Positions 24,901 through 34,006 are shown, numbered from the stretch's first letter. The stretch is DNA of 64,000 nucleotides from an uncultured Aquimarina sp. (GCF_947492965.1 NZ_CANLOZ010000003.1:248001-312000), one strand, 5' to 3'. Numbers and translations are program-made. Notes: a model not told the origin generated them from the sequence alone.

Positions 24901-26380
24901 TGTCATGGGCATTGGCATCCTTCTTTTCGCAATAATAAGTATTGTTTGTAGCTACTGTTTTGATGTTATGCTTTTTGGAAAAGTTGATCAAAACCTGATT
25001 TACTCGATTTTCATCCTCTTGATTATGGCGCATGATCTCGATATAAAGGTCGTCGCCAAACTCCTCGTGCCACCATAGCAAAGCTTCTTCAGCTTGCTTT
25101 TCTCCTATGTTTAGTACTTTACTAGGAACCTCTCCATACAGATTTCCAGTTAGTACAATGATGTCTTCTTTGTATTGTTTAATAACTTCTTTGTCAATTC
25201 TAGGTAGGTAATAGAAGCCGTCTACAAATCCAATAGAAGACATTTTGGCTAGATTGTGATATCCGTTTTTGTTTTTAGCTAACAAAACTATTTGATATCC
25301 ATTATCCTTTCGGGATTTGTCTTTATGATTTTCGCAAACAAAAAACTCACATCCAACAATTGGTTTTATTTCAACTCCTGTTGGTTCTTCTCCATTTTCG
25401 ATAGCTTCTGCATTCGCTGCTTTTACACTTTTATTGTGATTGGTAACTGCTTGTACAAAATGAAAAGCTCCCATCATATTTGCATGATCTGTCATGGCTA
25501 CAGCTGTCATCTTGTGTTTGGCTGTTTCTTTTACCAGATCAGGAATACTGGTAGTAGATTGTAGGACAGAAAATTGCGTATGGTTATGTAAGTGAACAAA
25601 ATTTACAGCATCCAAAGCCGCAATATTGTCCTTGATTTCTTGTTGAGAAATGTCAGAGCTTCCCTGTTTATCCAGTGTTTCTTGGATCTTTTGAGAAGCT
25701 CTTTTTAGATTAATATGTTGTAAACCTATTAATTCTATTGGTTCTGGATTAACACGTTTGAAGTTTTCAAAGTAATCTGAAGGAGCATCTAGCTCTTCTT
25801 TTGTGAAAACTTGCTTCCTGATTAATTCTAGAAAACATCGAGTGGTAGCTTCTACATCGGCTGTTGCGTTATGAGCTTCTCCAAATGCGGTTCCGAATAA
25901 AAACTCGTGTAACTCTGTAAGTGTAGGTAATTTGAATTTTCCTCCACGACCTCCAGGAATTTGACATAAACTTGCAGTAGTTTCGGTACAAGTATCAAGC
26001 ACGGGCAACTCTTGTAATTGATTGCTAATACCAAGTCTATAAAACTCAGCACCCATGATATTAACATCAAACCCTACATTTTGACCGACAACAAACTTCG
26101 TTTTTGATAACGCAATATTGAATTTTTCCAGAACTTCTACTAGGCTAATACCATCCTGCTCGGCAAGGGCAGTTGAAATTCCATGAACTTTTTCTGCATC
26201 ATATGGAATATTAAATCCTTCTGGTTTTACTAAATAATCTTGATGCTCGATACAATTACCCATTTCATCGTGTAATTGCCAAGCGATCTGAATACATCTT
26301 GGCCAATTATCAGTATCACTGATGGGAGCATCCCAACGCTTAGGTAAACCTGTTGTTTCGGTATCAAAAATTAAATACAT
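21995..26380 (-). CDS. dnaE: DNA polymerase III alpha subunit with fused N-terminal DEDDh exonuclease
   Basis: 1461 residues, longer than a plain DnaE (about 1160) because residues 1-190 are a proofreading exonuclease of the DnaQ type: DTETTG (D6, E8), GQNVGFD (D105) and HNATAD (H170, D175). A linker leads to the PHP domain, HLHNHTQFSVLQ (263 on) and AVAMTDHANMMG, then the C-family polymerase palm with PDIDIDFDD near residue 690 and GPGRGSAAGS before it. The C-terminal part holds the tandem HhH and OB regions (ISFGGVITGVEHRTSKNGKG). The main replicative polymerase. The fused exonuclease is a feature of this bacterial group rather than an accident. Confidence 0.95.
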   Translation of the reverse strand: MYLIFDTETTGLPKRWDAPISDTDNWPRCIQIAWQLHDEMGNCIEHQDYLVKPEGFNIPYDAEKVHGISTALAEQDGISLVEVLEKFNIALSKTKFVVGQNVGFDVNIMGAEFYRLGISNQLQELPVLDTCTETTASLCQIPGGRGGKFKLPTLTELHEFLFGTAFGEAHNATADVEATTRCFLELIRKQVFTKEELDAPSDYFENFKRVNPEPIELIGLQHINLKRASQKIQETLDKQGSSDISQQEIKDNIAALDAVNFVHLHNHTQFSVLQSTTSIPDLVKETAKHKMTAVAMTDHANMMGAFHFVQAVTNHNKSVKAANAEAIENGEEPTGVEIKPIVGCEFFVCENHKDKSRKDNGYQIVLLAKNKNGYHNLAKMSSIGFVDGFYYLPRIDKEVIKQYKEDIIVLTGNLYGEVPSKVLNIGEKQAEEALLWWHEEFGDDLYIEIMRHNQEDENRVNQVLINFSKKHNIKTVATNNTYYCEKKDANAHDILLCVKDGEKQATPIGRGRGYRYGLPNQEYYFKSSEEMKNLFKDLPEAIMNIQEIVDKIEPFVLARDVLLPAFDIPEEFQSEEDKIDGGKRGENAYLRHITYKGAKIRYGEITPEIDERLDFELKVIENTGYPGYFLIVEDFIRAAREMGVSVGPGRGSAAGSAVAYCLWITNLDPIKYDLLFERFLNPDRVSMPDIDIDFDDEGRGRVMDYVIEKYGANQVAQIITYGTMAAKSSIRDTARVLDLPLGDADRIAKLIPNMSKLGKIFGVDEAVLKKKFRSDELEKVNELLNIAEGSDLEAETLNQARVLEGSVRNTGIHACGVIITPDDITKFVPVALAKDSDMYCTQFDNSVVESAGLLKMDFLGLKTLTLIKDTVKIVKAKHGVELDPENFPLDDEETYALFQRGETVGVFQYESPGMQKYMKELKPTVFADLIAMNALYRPGPLEYIPSFINRKHGTEEIIYDLEACEEYLKETYGITVYQEQVMLLSQKLADFTKGEADVLRKAMGKKQKAVLDKMKPKFIEQAAAKGHAEDKLEKIWKDWEAFAAYAFNKSHSTCYAWIAYQTAYLKAHYPAEYMAAVLSNNMNDIKQVTFFMEECKRMKLDVLGPDVNESYRKFSVNKDGAVRFGMGAIKGVGTGAVATIVENRKEDGPYRSIFDMAKRIDLRAANKKAFESLALAGGFDSFTETHRGQYFHQDGDGITFLEKAMKYGSKYQENENSSQVSLFGESSDVQIPEPVVPPCEEWGTMEKLAREKEVVGIYLSGHPLDDFKYEMKYFCNGTLLNFADLENNLNREISFGGVITGVEHRTSKNGKGWATFTIEDYNTAHEFRIFGEDYLKHRPFLVQSTFVYAKAFIKEGWVNRDTGKKGDPRIQFNSFQLLHDVMETYARKLTIQLDINELSDTRIDKLKELLTEHAGNHTLNFVIFEMAEKLKLHMPSRKQKVNISPELLTALESDSVYYKLN

Positions 26381-26553
26381 AAAAATATGTTTCGAGAAAG
26401 TTTTGTCTTATGGTCAAAGTGATCATCAAAAATAATTAAAATGATGTGTTCGGTGATTGAAAAGTTATCCAGAATTATTAACTACTTAAGATTTCCTTTA
26501 TGAGGAATCAATGAAAAGATTGTTTTAAGAAATAATGTAATATGCTAAAAATT

Positions 26554-26591
26554 AAAAAGCGTTCACTAAAATAAATTAGTGAACGCCTTTT
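26554..26591 (-). terminator. Terminator of the DUF6252 gene
   Basis: Perfect 11-bp stem GCGTTCACTAA / TTAGTGAACGC with a six-base loop, followed by TTTTT on the minus strand, 20 bases past the stop. Confidence 0.85.
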
Positions 26592-26611
26592 TCGCTATAG
26601 TTGAGTTTTGA

Positions 26612-27493
26612 TTAATATCCGTATTCAAATTGTCCTTCTGTTACTGCAACACCTGTTGTAGTCACGAATTCAAAAGTTCCGCTGATACATTTTGTTTCGG
26701 TATCATGAGATGTTATGGTAAGTCTACCCGAAACAGCTGATGCTTTATCATTGTATAAGCTATATGTCGCGCTATACTCTCCTGATCCTGTTAAAGAGTG
26801 CTGTCCAACCTCCACACTGATTGGGAAAACGATTGTTATTTCCTCGTCTTCATTACTCGCTTTTATTAGTATTGAAGGGTTGTTCACTCCAAAAGGAATT
26901 GCATCGTGATCATCAGTAATCATCTCGTTTCCATTAATCATGGCTGTTAAAGAAGCGTTTAAAAGACAAGGGTTGATTTCTTCTTGCTCTTCTTCTTCAG
27001 AGGTAATAATGATTTCTTCCTCTTCTTCCTCTTCTTCAGGTTCTGGTACAAAATTTTCTATAGGTAATCTATAAAACCATCCGTTTTGGAAACTCATTGA
27101 TTTTCCATTGCTTCCTTTTAAATCTGTAAAATAGAAATTCCCAGAAACTAAATTGTCCTGGATTTCCGTAATTACTATTTGTCCATTATTAGCACCTTCT
27201 TCAGAAACGAACTTAGCATCGTTGTTTTCGAATGTTACTTGATTAATGGCTTGTTCTAATCTATAAGTTCCTCTTTCTGTAGAAGAAGTAGTGAAGCTAA
27301 TTGATTCTGTTCCTGTGTTTCCGATGATTACTAATGTACCATCCTCATGAATGATTGCTTTTCTAATATCGGGTCTAAATAACTTTCCGTCTATAGTAGC
27401 TTGTAATCCTGGTGAATTTACTTCTATATCGGTACTACAAGAGCTGAAAATAAGGCATATAAATGCCAGGAGTAGGGTAATTTTTTTAATCAT
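26612..27493 (-). CDS. DUF6252-like lipoprotein, duplicated domain
   Basis: 293 residues. Lipoprotein signal ending LIFSSC (Cys 19). Two similar beta-rich halves (about 28-145 and 175-293), each opening with an ATIDGKLF or AMINGNEM strand and containing a segment where a G-Y/H-x-L turn is followed by short strands and ending in a strand like VSGNFYFTD or ISGTFEFVT. These fit DUF6252, common in flavobacterial lipoproteins. Between them is a linker of mostly Glu (about 152-175), possibly a flexible or cation-binding spacer. Function unknown. Followed by a terminator; not linked to dnaE. Confidence 0.65.
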   Translation of the reverse strand: MIKKITLLLAFICLIFSSCSTDIEVNSPGLQATIDGKLFRPDIRKAIIHEDGTLVIIGNTGTESISFTTSSTERGTYRLEQAINQVTFENNDAKFVSEEGANNGQIVITEIQDNLVSGNFYFTDLKGSNGKSMSFQNGWFYRLPIENFVPEPEEEEEEEEIIITSEEEEQEEINPCLLNASLTAMINGNEMITDDHDAIPFGVNNPSILIKASNEDEEITIVFPISVEVGQHSLTGSGEYSATYSLYNDKASAVSGRLTITSHDTETKCISGTFEFVTTTGVAVTEGQFEYGY

Positions 27494-27860
27494 ACGCTTG
27501 GGGCTTTAAAAAATTTAGAGATAGATAACCAACTATCAATAAATAATTTAATACAAACATATCACGAAATTCTGAAGAAAACAATTTTTTTGAAGATAAA
27601 ATCATAATTTTTTACGATTAATAACATTTTAATATCGATGAAATACACAAAATTATATTTTATATCTAATAAAAGTAGGTATTTACGTTTCTCGTGAAAC
27701 GTCTATAAGTCCGGTTAGAAAGAACAGTAAAACGTGTTAATTCTTCGATAGCTCTAAATTATTTAATGAAAGAAGAATAAGTTCGATGCTAATTTGCTAA
27801 AAATGATTACATTTGCGCACTTAATTATAAACAGGGTCGTGTACCCAAAAATTAATTTTT
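27494..27860. other. Divergent intergenic region upstream of rpsP
   Basis: 367 bases without a gene. A TACATTTG -7 element (27808-27815, plus strand) lies 45 bases before rpsP. A perfect 7-bp hairpin ACGTTTC-TCGT-GAAACGT is at 27685-27702, with no T run. A GATGAAATACACAA site (27637-27650) recurs upstream of the second histidine kinase gene. Confidence 0.45.
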
Positions 27861-28394
27861 ATGCCTGTTAAAATAAGATTACAGAGACATGGTAAAAAAG
27901 GAAAGCCTTTTTACTGGATCGTAGCAGCAGATGCTAGAGCAAAGAGAGATGGTAGATTTTTAGAAAAAATCGGTACTTACAATCCAAACACTAACCCAGC
28001 AACTATAGACTTAAATGTTGATGGAGCTGTAAAATGGTTACAAAATGGAGCGCAGCCAACCGATACTGCTAAAGCTATTCTTTCTTATAAAGGAGCATTG
28101 CTGAAAAATCACCTTGCAGGAGGTGTTAAAAAAGGAGCTTTAACTGAAGAACAAGCTGAAGAGAAATTTAACGCTTGGGTTCAGGAAAAAGAAGGATCCG
28201 TAAATGCTAAGAAAGATTCTTTAGCAAAGGCAGAGGCTGATGCAAAAGCAAAAGCACTTGCTGCAGAAAAAGAAGTAAATGCTAAGCGTGAAGCTGAAGC
28301 TGCAGAAGCTGAAGCTGCCGCTAAAGCAGAAGAAGTAGCTGCTGAAGCTGCTGAAGCAGAAGTAACTGAAGAAGCTAGCAACGAGGAAGAGTAG
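27861..28394 (+). CDS. rpsP: 30S ribosomal protein S16 with extended C-terminal tail
   Basis: 177 residues. The first 80 or so are a normal S16: [40 protein letters not shown]. Beyond about residue 90 it continues into a helix-forming tail ([20 protein letters not shown]) and then a low-complexity Ala/Glu/Lys stretch to the end. Bacteroidetes S16 proteins are typically longer than in E. coli (82 residues). First of a three-gene run with rimM (14 bases downstream) and trmN6. Confidence 0.95.
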   Translation: MPVKIRLQRHGKKGKPFYWIVAADARAKRDGRFLEKIGTYNPNTNPATIDLNVDGAVKWLQNGAQPTDTAKAILSYKGALLKNHLAGGVKKGALTEEQAEEKFNAWVQEKEGSVNAKKDSLAKAEADAKAKALAAEKEVNAKREAEAAEAEAAAKAEEVAAEAAEAEVTEEASNEEE

Positions 28395-28408
28395 TTGCAT
28401 TATTGACG

Positions 28409-28933
28409 ATGAAGAAAGAAGATTGCTTCTATCTAGGCAAAATCGTAAGTAAATTTAGTTTTAAAGGGGAGGTGTTGATAAAACTTGATACCGATGAACC
28501 TGAAAGTTATCTAAAAATGGAATCAGTTTTTGTGAACTATAACAAAAATTTGGTTCCATTTTTTATAGAAAAAAGTAAACTTCATAAAAGCGATTTGCTT
28601 AGAGTAAAGTTTGAAGATATAGACTCCGAAGAGGATGCTGATGATCTAATGAAGGCAGAAATATATTTGCCACTTGACTTGTTGCCTAAGTTGGAAGGAA
28701 ATAAATTTTATTTTCACGAAGTTATTGGTTTTAGTATTGTAGATCGAGCTTTTGGAAAAGTAGGAGTTATTACTCATATCAATGATAGTACTGCACAAGC
28801 ACTTTTCGAAATAGACAGGGACGGTGTTGAAATTTTAATACCTATGAATGACGAATTCATTGATAAGGTGGATAGAGAACAGCGTACTGTTTTTGTAAAT
28901 ACTCCAGAAGGATTGATCGATCTTTATTTATAA
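28409..28933 (+). CDS. rimM: Ribosome maturation factor RimM
   Basis: 174 residues from the ATG at 28409 (a TTG two codons earlier is possible but less likely). RimM hallmarks: the opening FYLGKIVSKFSFKGEVLIKL, the N-terminal beta-barrel, and the PRC-barrel half YFHEVIGFSIVDRAFGKVGV. It assists 30S head maturation, binds S19, and commonly sits next to rpsP, as here. Confidence 0.93.
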   Translation: MKKEDCFYLGKIVSKFSFKGEVLIKLDTDEPESYLKMESVFVNYNKNLVPFFIEKSKLHKSDLLRVKFEDIDSEEDADDLMKAEIYLPLDLLPKLEGNKFYFHEVIGFSIVDRAFGKVGVITHINDSTAQALFEIDRDGVEILIPMNDEFIDKVDREQRTVFVNTPEGLIDLYL

Positions 28934-28937
28934 AATA

Positions 28938-29651
28938 ATGTCTAAACCATTTCATTTTAAACAATTTATGGTTCACCAGGATCGATGTGCCATGAAGATT
29001 GGTACTGATGGAGTGCTTTTAGGATCTTGGGTTCCGATTTCAGAAACTGTAAATACTATACTAGATATAGGTACTGGAACAGGAATCATTGCTCTAATGA
29101 TGGCACAGCGTTCTCATGCAGGAACTATTGATGCACTAGAAATAGATGAGCTTGCTTATGAACAAGCAGTAGAAAATTTTGAAGCTTCTGACTGGGGAGA
29201 TCGGCTATTTTGTTATCATGCTTCTTTTCAGGAATTCTTTCAGGAAATTGATGATGAGTATGATCTTCTCATTAGTAACCCACCTTTTTATAAAGATACC
29301 TATAAAACAGAAGATTCTAGTAGGGATTTAGCCAGATTTGAAGACGCATTGCCATTTGAACATTTATTTATAGGAGCAACTCATTTGCTTTCCGAGAATG
29401 GTAGGTTTGGAGTAATTTTACCTTATAAAGAAGAGGAAGTAGTAATTGAAATTGCCCATAAAGTAGGCTTGTATCCTCAAAAAATTACAAGAGTAAAGGG
29501 AAACCCATCTTCAGAAATTAAAAGAACACTTTTGTTATTTGGTTTTGAAGAGATGGAAGTAAAATTGGATGAGCTTATTATAGAGAATGAAAGGCACCAA
29601 TATACTCCAGAATATGTAGACCTTACTCGAGATTTTTATTTAAAAATGTAA
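28938..29651 (+). CDS. trmN6: tRNA1(Val) (adenine-37-N6)-methyltransferase
   Basis: 237 residues, YfiC/TrmN6 family of class I SAM methyltransferases. The start FHFKQFMVHQDRCAMKIGTD followed by GVLLGSW is the family signature; the SAM loop is LDIGTGTGIIALMMAQ and the catalytic tetrapeptide is NPPF (in LLISNPPFYKDT). It methylates A37 of tRNA-Val. Starts 4 bases after rimM, so co-transcribed with it. Confidence 0.9.
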   Translation: MSKPFHFKQFMVHQDRCAMKIGTDGVLLGSWVPISETVNTILDIGTGTGIIALMMAQRSHAGTIDALEIDELAYEQAVENFEASDWGDRLFCYHASFQEFFQEIDDEYDLLISNPPFYKDTYKTEDSSRDLARFEDALPFEHLFIGATHLLSENGRFGVILPYKEEEVVIEIAHKVGLYPQKITRVKGNPSSEIKRTLLLFGFEEMEVKLDELIIENERHQYTPEYVDLTRDFYLKM

Positions 29652-29680
29652 AAAAGGAGAGTCTAGTAGACTCCCCTTTC
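29651..29680 (+). terminator. Probable terminator of the rpsP-rimM-trmN6 unit
   Basis: GAGTCTA-G-TAGACTC core with flanking GG/CC pairing, preceded by A-rich and followed by CCCTTTC. The T run is poor, so this is tentative. Confidence 0.45.
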
Positions 29681-29755
29681 TCCAAATTCAATCACTCTAC
29701 GTAGTTCAACTTATATTTCTATAAGTGTAAACAATCTTAAAGATTTTTAATGCTA

Positions 29756-30067
29756 TTAGTTTTTACCGATCCAGTTTCCTTCTGCATCACATAATACTTC
29801 TACAGTCTCTCCGTCTTCTTTCGTAAGTTCTAGCTTAAACTCTGAAGCGTCTTCCTTAGCAGCAGCTTTATTGATGGTCGCACCTTTAAAATCTTTCGCA
29901 ACAGCATCTAAAACAGGTTGCGGTAAATTTTCAACAGCTAATTCAATATATTTTTCTTGAGCAGTAATTTCTATAGCTTCATCTGAAGAAGTCACTTGAG
30001 CAGTGATATTACTAGTTCCGAATAAAAGTCCTAAAGCTACTACTGGTAATACAAATAAATTTTTCAT
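29756..30067 (-). CDS. Small secreted PepSY-like protein
   Basis: 103 residues with a signal peptide ending NITAQ. The mature part has ENLPQPVLDAVAKDFKGATI and a hairpin FKLELTKEDGETVEVLCDAE followed by GNWI, the layout of PepSY-like or BLIP-like periplasmic proteins found widely in Flavobacteriia. No catalytic residues. It may bind an inhibitor target or just be a small periplasmic binder. Monocistronic. Confidence 0.6.
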   Translation of the reverse strand: MKNLFVLPVVALGLLFGTSNITAQVTSSDEAIEITAQEKYIELAVENLPQPVLDAVAKDFKGATINKAAAKEDASEFKLELTKEDGETVEVLCDAEGNWIGKN

Positions 30068-30506
30068 TTTAATTTCAGGTTTTAATTATTTTTTATTTCG
30101 ATACTTAAATAAGAGGAAGAATTATGCCAGAGGATTGATAATGCTTTAATGTTGATTAAATATCTGTAATACAGTGTTTTAAAACAAATGCTAATAATGT
30201 TAATAGTATCTAAAATGTGTAGAAATCAGATTGAGAATGCGGAAATTAACCACAAATTTATATTCAAAATAGATATGCAAAACGTATGATAAACGCTTCT
30301 CACAATTTGTTTTGTTTGAAGTAAGTTTGATCATAAAAGGATTAGAAGGATGATTGGGGAAAATCAAAAACAGCTTTATTACAAGGGTTATTAATAGATT
30401 TGACATTTTTTAATGCAAAAAGGAATAATCTGATATCTTTCTTGATTATTTTTTAATTAATCTCACTATTTTTGAATATATCATAAAAAAATAATCCATT
30501 TACGCT
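30068..30506. other. Divergent intergenic region upstream of acyl-CoA dehydrogenase
   Basis: 439 bases with no gene I can support; a 68-codon minus frame here lacks any recognisable feature. A TATTTTTG -7 element (30467-30474, plus strand) lies 32 bases before the dehydrogenase ATG. Confidence 0.4.
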
Positions 30507-31685
30507 ATGAAACCTGATCTTTTTGAAGCACCAGATTACTATAATTTAGACGAACTTTTGACTGATGAGCATAAGTTAGTACGCGATGCTGCGCGCAGTT
30601 GGGTAAAACGAGATGTGTCTCCAATCATAGAAGAGTATGCACAACGTGCTGAATTTCCTAACCAAATTATTAAAGGATTAGCAGAAATTGGAGCTTTTGG
30701 TCCATATATACCTGAACAATATGGAGGAGCGGGATTAGACCAGATAAGCTATGGGTTAATCATGCAAGAGATCGAACGAGGCGATTCAGGTGTTCGTTCT
30801 ACAGCTTCAGTGCAATCATCATTGGTGATGTATCCTATTTGGAAATACGGAACAGAAGAACAGCGAAATAAATATCTTCCTAAGCTAGCATCTGGAGAAT
30901 TTATGGGATGTTTTGGTCTTACCGAGCCAGATCATGGATCTAATCCAGGTGGTATGACTACCAATTTCAAAGATAAAGGAGATCATTATTTATTAAATGG
31001 AGCAAAATTATGGATTTCCAATGCACCTTTTGCTGATATTGCTGTGGTTTGGGCAAAAAATGAAGAAGGAAGAATCCACGGTTTAGTGGTAGAAAGAGGT
31101 ATGGAAGGTTTTTCTACACCAGAGACACATAACAAATGGTCCTTACGAGCATCTGCAACAGGTGAATTAATATTTGATAATGTAAAGGTTCCTAAAGAGA
31201 ACTTATTACCTGGAAAAAGTGGTTTAGGAGCACCGTTAAGTTGTTTGGATTCTGCTCGTTTTGGTATAGCTTGGGGAGCAATAGGAGCAGCAATGGATTG
31301 TTATGACACAGCACTTCGTTATTCTAAAGAAAGAATTCAGTTCGATAAGCCTATAGGTGGAACTCAGTTACAACAAAAAAAGTTAGCTGAAATGATTACC
31401 GAAATCACGAAAGCGCAATTGTTAGCTTGGAGATTAGGGGTGCTAAGAGAAGAAGGTAAAGCGACGACTGCTCAGATATCTATGGCAAAACGTAATAATG
31501 TGGAAATGGCAATAAAAATTGCGAGAGAGGCAAGACAAATTCTGGGAGGAATGGGTATCACAGGAGAGTATAGTATTATGAGACATATGATGAATTTGGA
31601 AAGTGTAATCACTTATGAAGGTACTCATGATATTCATTTATTAATTACAGGGATGGATATTACAGGTATTCCAGCTTTTAAGTAA
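30507..31685 (+). CDS. gcdH: Glutaryl-CoA dehydrogenase-like acyl-CoA dehydrogenase
   Basis: 392 residues, acyl-CoA dehydrogenase fold with FAD. Features typical of the glutaryl-CoA branch: ERGDSGVRSTASVQSSLVM (Arg that binds the distal carboxylate), FGLTEPDHGSNP, the LWISNA FAD loop, KWSLRASATGEL, and the C-terminal catalytic Glu in YEGTHDIH. GcdH oxidises and decarboxylates glutaryl-CoA to crotonyl-CoA in lysine and tryptophan breakdown. The gene stands alone, with its own -7 box and a strong terminator. Confidence 0.85.
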   Translation: MKPDLFEAPDYYNLDELLTDEHKLVRDAARSWVKRDVSPIIEEYAQRAEFPNQIIKGLAEIGAFGPYIPEQYGGAGLDQISYGLIMQEIERGDSGVRSTASVQSSLVMYPIWKYGTEEQRNKYLPKLASGEFMGCFGLTEPDHGSNPGGMTTNFKDKGDHYLLNGAKLWISNAPFADIAVVWAKNEEGRIHGLVVERGMEGFSTPETHNKWSLRASATGELIFDNVKVPKENLLPGKSGLGAPLSCLDSARFGIAWGAIGAAMDCYDTALRYSKERIQFDKPIGGTQLQQKKLAEMITEITKAQLLAWRLGVLREEGKATTAQISMAKRNNVEMAIKIAREARQILGGMGITGEYSIMRHMMNLESVITYEGTHDIHLLITGMDITGIPAFK

Positions 31686-31712
31686 AAATCAAAATAAATT
31701 TTCGTAATAATT

Positions 31713-31741
31713 ACGCCTTAGTTTTCCTAAGGCGTTTTTTT
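31713..31741 (+). terminator. Terminator of gcdH
   Basis: Perfect 9-bp stem ACGCCTTAG / CTAAGGCGT with a five-base loop, followed by a run of seven T. Confidence 0.9.
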
Positions 31742-31811
31742 ATGAGATAGTTTTTATCACTCTCTAAACCTAAAATATTTATTTATGCAGGAGTATACTT
31801 TTATAATTGGT

Positions 31812-33200
31812 TCAGTTTTTAATTAGGTTTTTAGCATTAGTAAATATGCTGATTGTCTTTTCAATATCTTCTTTTGTAGTCATCCATGAGCAGATACTAA
31901 TACGTATTACATCTTTTCCTTTCCAACGAGATCCACCGCACCAGCATTGTGAAGAATTTTGAACTGTATGTAAAACCAATTTTGTTTGCTGATCATTTTC
32001 ACAGGCTATTAATACTTGGTTAAATACAACTTCATTCAGAATGATAAAACCATTTACAGATAATCCTTCTGCTAGCTGTTTTGCTTTGTTGTGAAATGTT
32101 GTAATCATAGTATCCATGCCTTCTTTTCCTAGGTATTTCATGGTAGCCCATAATTCTATAGCTCTGGAGCGTTTTGATAATTCAGGTGTATATAAAAGAG
32201 GATCTCTTTGATCGCTATAGGTAATGTATTCTCCAGAGGCTTGTAATGCAGATATTAACGCTTCAGAATCTTTACACATTATAATTCCAGAGTCGTACGG
32301 AGTATTTAAAGTTTTATGACCATCTACAGCCCAAGATGATGCTTTTTCGATTCCTTTCGTAAGATAAGAAAGAGATTTTGAGGCTGATGCCCATAGTCCA
32401 AATGCTCCGTCGATATGTACCCAAGCACCAGCTTTATTGGCTTGATCACATATGGTGTAAAAATCATCAAAACTACCAGTATTTACGTTGCCAGCTTGTA
32501 AAATCAAAAGAGAATGATTGTCTAACTCAGGAAGTTTATCGATTAATAATCTTCCTTGATCATCTGATGGTATCCAGCTGATATTTTCGTAACCAAAGCC
32601 AAGTATAGCAAGGGTTTTCTTTATACTAGCATGTACTTGTTGATGGGCGAAAATTTTAATTTCCGGAGCACCATTTATTCCTTTTATGTTGATATCCCAT
32701 CCTAGATTTTTAAGTAATCTGAAACGTGCAGCTGCTAATCCAGAAAGATTCGCCATAGATGTTCCGCTAACAAAACCGGCAACCGTTTCATTTGGTAAAT
32801 TAAAAATAGTTTTAAGCCATTGTTCACAAATTTGTTCTAACTTGGAGTTTATAGGAGATGTAAGAAATAATCCTCCACATTGATCCCAAACATCTGACAA
32901 CCATTTTACTCCCAATGCTATGGGAACGGCGCCTCCATTTACAAAACCAAAATATCGTCCTCCTAGTTGTGCAATTGTAGCTTTAGAACCAACATCGTGT
33001 AATAGATGCATAATTTCCTCAGTAGAACCTGATTTTTCACTAAGAGGTTCATCGAACACGTTTAATCGTTTAATATTTTCGGGAGATGGAAATACATCCA
33101 TCTTTTCAATCCCATCTATATAGTCATAAGCAAAGGAACGAGCTTTATCGAATAGCTTTTTCTCCGATAATTCTGTTCGCATTTGTTGTAAAATATCCAT
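31812..33200 (-). CDS. PLP-dependent group II amino acid decarboxylase
   Basis: 462 residues, related to aromatic-L-amino-acid and glutamate decarboxylases (PF00282). Seen: FVSGTSMANLSGLAAARF (phosphate-binding region), VHIDGAFGLW (D264 contacts the pyridine nitrogen), and DGHKTLN with the Schiff-base K296. It would make an amine from an amino acid in the cytoplasm; the substrate is not readable. It lies 16 bases downstream of a LysE-type exporter, which is divergent from an Lrp regulator, suggesting a coordinated amino-acid module. Isolated and ungapped; no truncation. Confidence 0.85.
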   Translation of the reverse strand: MDILQQMRTELSEKKLFDKARSFAYDYIDGIEKMDVFPSPENIKRLNVFDEPLSEKSGSTEEIMHLLHDVGSKATIAQLGGRYFGFVNGGAVPIALGVKWLSDVWDQCGGLFLTSPINSKLEQICEQWLKTIFNLPNETVAGFVSGTSMANLSGLAAARFRLLKNLGWDINIKGINGAPEIKIFAHQQVHASIKKTLAILGFGYENISWIPSDDQGRLLIDKLPELDNHSLLILQAGNVNTGSFDDFYTICDQANKAGAWVHIDGAFGLWASASKSLSYLTKGIEKASSWAVDGHKTLNTPYDSGIIMCKDSEALISALQASGEYITYSDQRDPLLYTPELSKRSRAIELWATMKYLGKEGMDTMITTFHNKAKQLAEGLSVNGFIILNEVVFNQVLIACENDQQTKLVLHTVQNSSQCWCGGSRWKGKDVIRISICSWMTTKEDIEKTISIFTNAKNLIKN

Positions 33201-33216
33201 ACTTTAATGTGATAAA

Positions 33217-33852
33217 TTATTGTTTAGAGAAGGCTAATTTGATTCCAAGTAGTATAAAGGTAGTTCCTGTGAATTTATCCAACCACGTTTTTATTTTATA
33301 GTTTTTACGTATTCGATCAGATAGTTTGGCTGCAAAAAAGGCAAGAAAAAGACACCATATTGTTCCTGTAGTAACAAAGGTTAAACCTAAAATCATAAAT
33401 GGGATATGGTTTTCTACAGCTTCAGGACTAATAAACTGAGGCAAAAAAGCAAGAAAAAATAAAGCTACTTTAGGATTCAGAATATTGGTTAATATACCTG
33501 AAACATAAATTTTAGAGTAGTTTATGTGATTTTCAATATTTTCATTTACTTCAAAATTTTGTACCGTTTTAGATCGTAATAATTGGATACCCAAGTAGAC
33601 GAGATAAATAGCTCCAGCATATTTTATGAGCTGAAAGGCTAGGGCAGACTTCGCTAGTAATACTGATAAGCCTAAAGCTGCTGCCAAGCAATGGATCAAA
33701 GCACCAGTTGTTATTCCTAAAGCAGATAAAATACCCGATTTTTTTCCTTGGGATATGCTTCTTCCAAGGATGTACATAGTATCCGCGCCTGGTGTTAAGT
33801 TTAAAAGAATTCCTGCAAGTATAAAAGCTTCAAAGTTGATAATTCCAAACAT
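33217..33852 (-). CDS. LysE/RhtB family amino acid exporter
   Basis: 211 residues, six membrane helices. Family motif LNLTPGADTMYILGRSISQG near the N-terminus (the NxxPGP-like region) and GITTGALIHCLAAALGLSVL. RhtB-type proteins export amino acids such as homoserine, threonine or lysine. It precedes the decarboxylase gene on the same strand and is divergent from an Lrp/AsnC regulator, the classic pairing of LysE exporters with an Lrp-type activator. Confidence 0.88.
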   Translation of the reverse strand: MFGIINFEAFILAGILLNLTPGADTMYILGRSISQGKKSGILSALGITTGALIHCLAAALGLSVLLAKSALAFQLIKYAGAIYLVYLGIQLLRSKTVQNFEVNENIENHINYSKIYVSGILTNILNPKVALFFLAFLPQFISPEAVENHIPFMILGLTFVTTGTIWCLFLAFFAAKLSDRIRKNYKIKTWLDKFTGTTFILLGIKLAFSKQ

Positions 33853-34006
33853 GTATTACGGTTTTATGAAAATGATGTAAAGTAATAGTACTTTATTCTT
33901 ACAGTGTAAATTTAGTTTTATCTTAGCGAGATGATATGTTGATTCGTGGGATATAACACGCAATTTCCTTCGAAAACGGTTTTTTAATATACAAAAACAC
34001 TGGATT

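Noticed and set aside
27637-27650. GATGAAATACACAA shared with the kinase upstream region as an operator
   Set aside because: A 14-base match is expected by chance at this base composition; retained only as a weak note for the spaced pair at 55398-55429.
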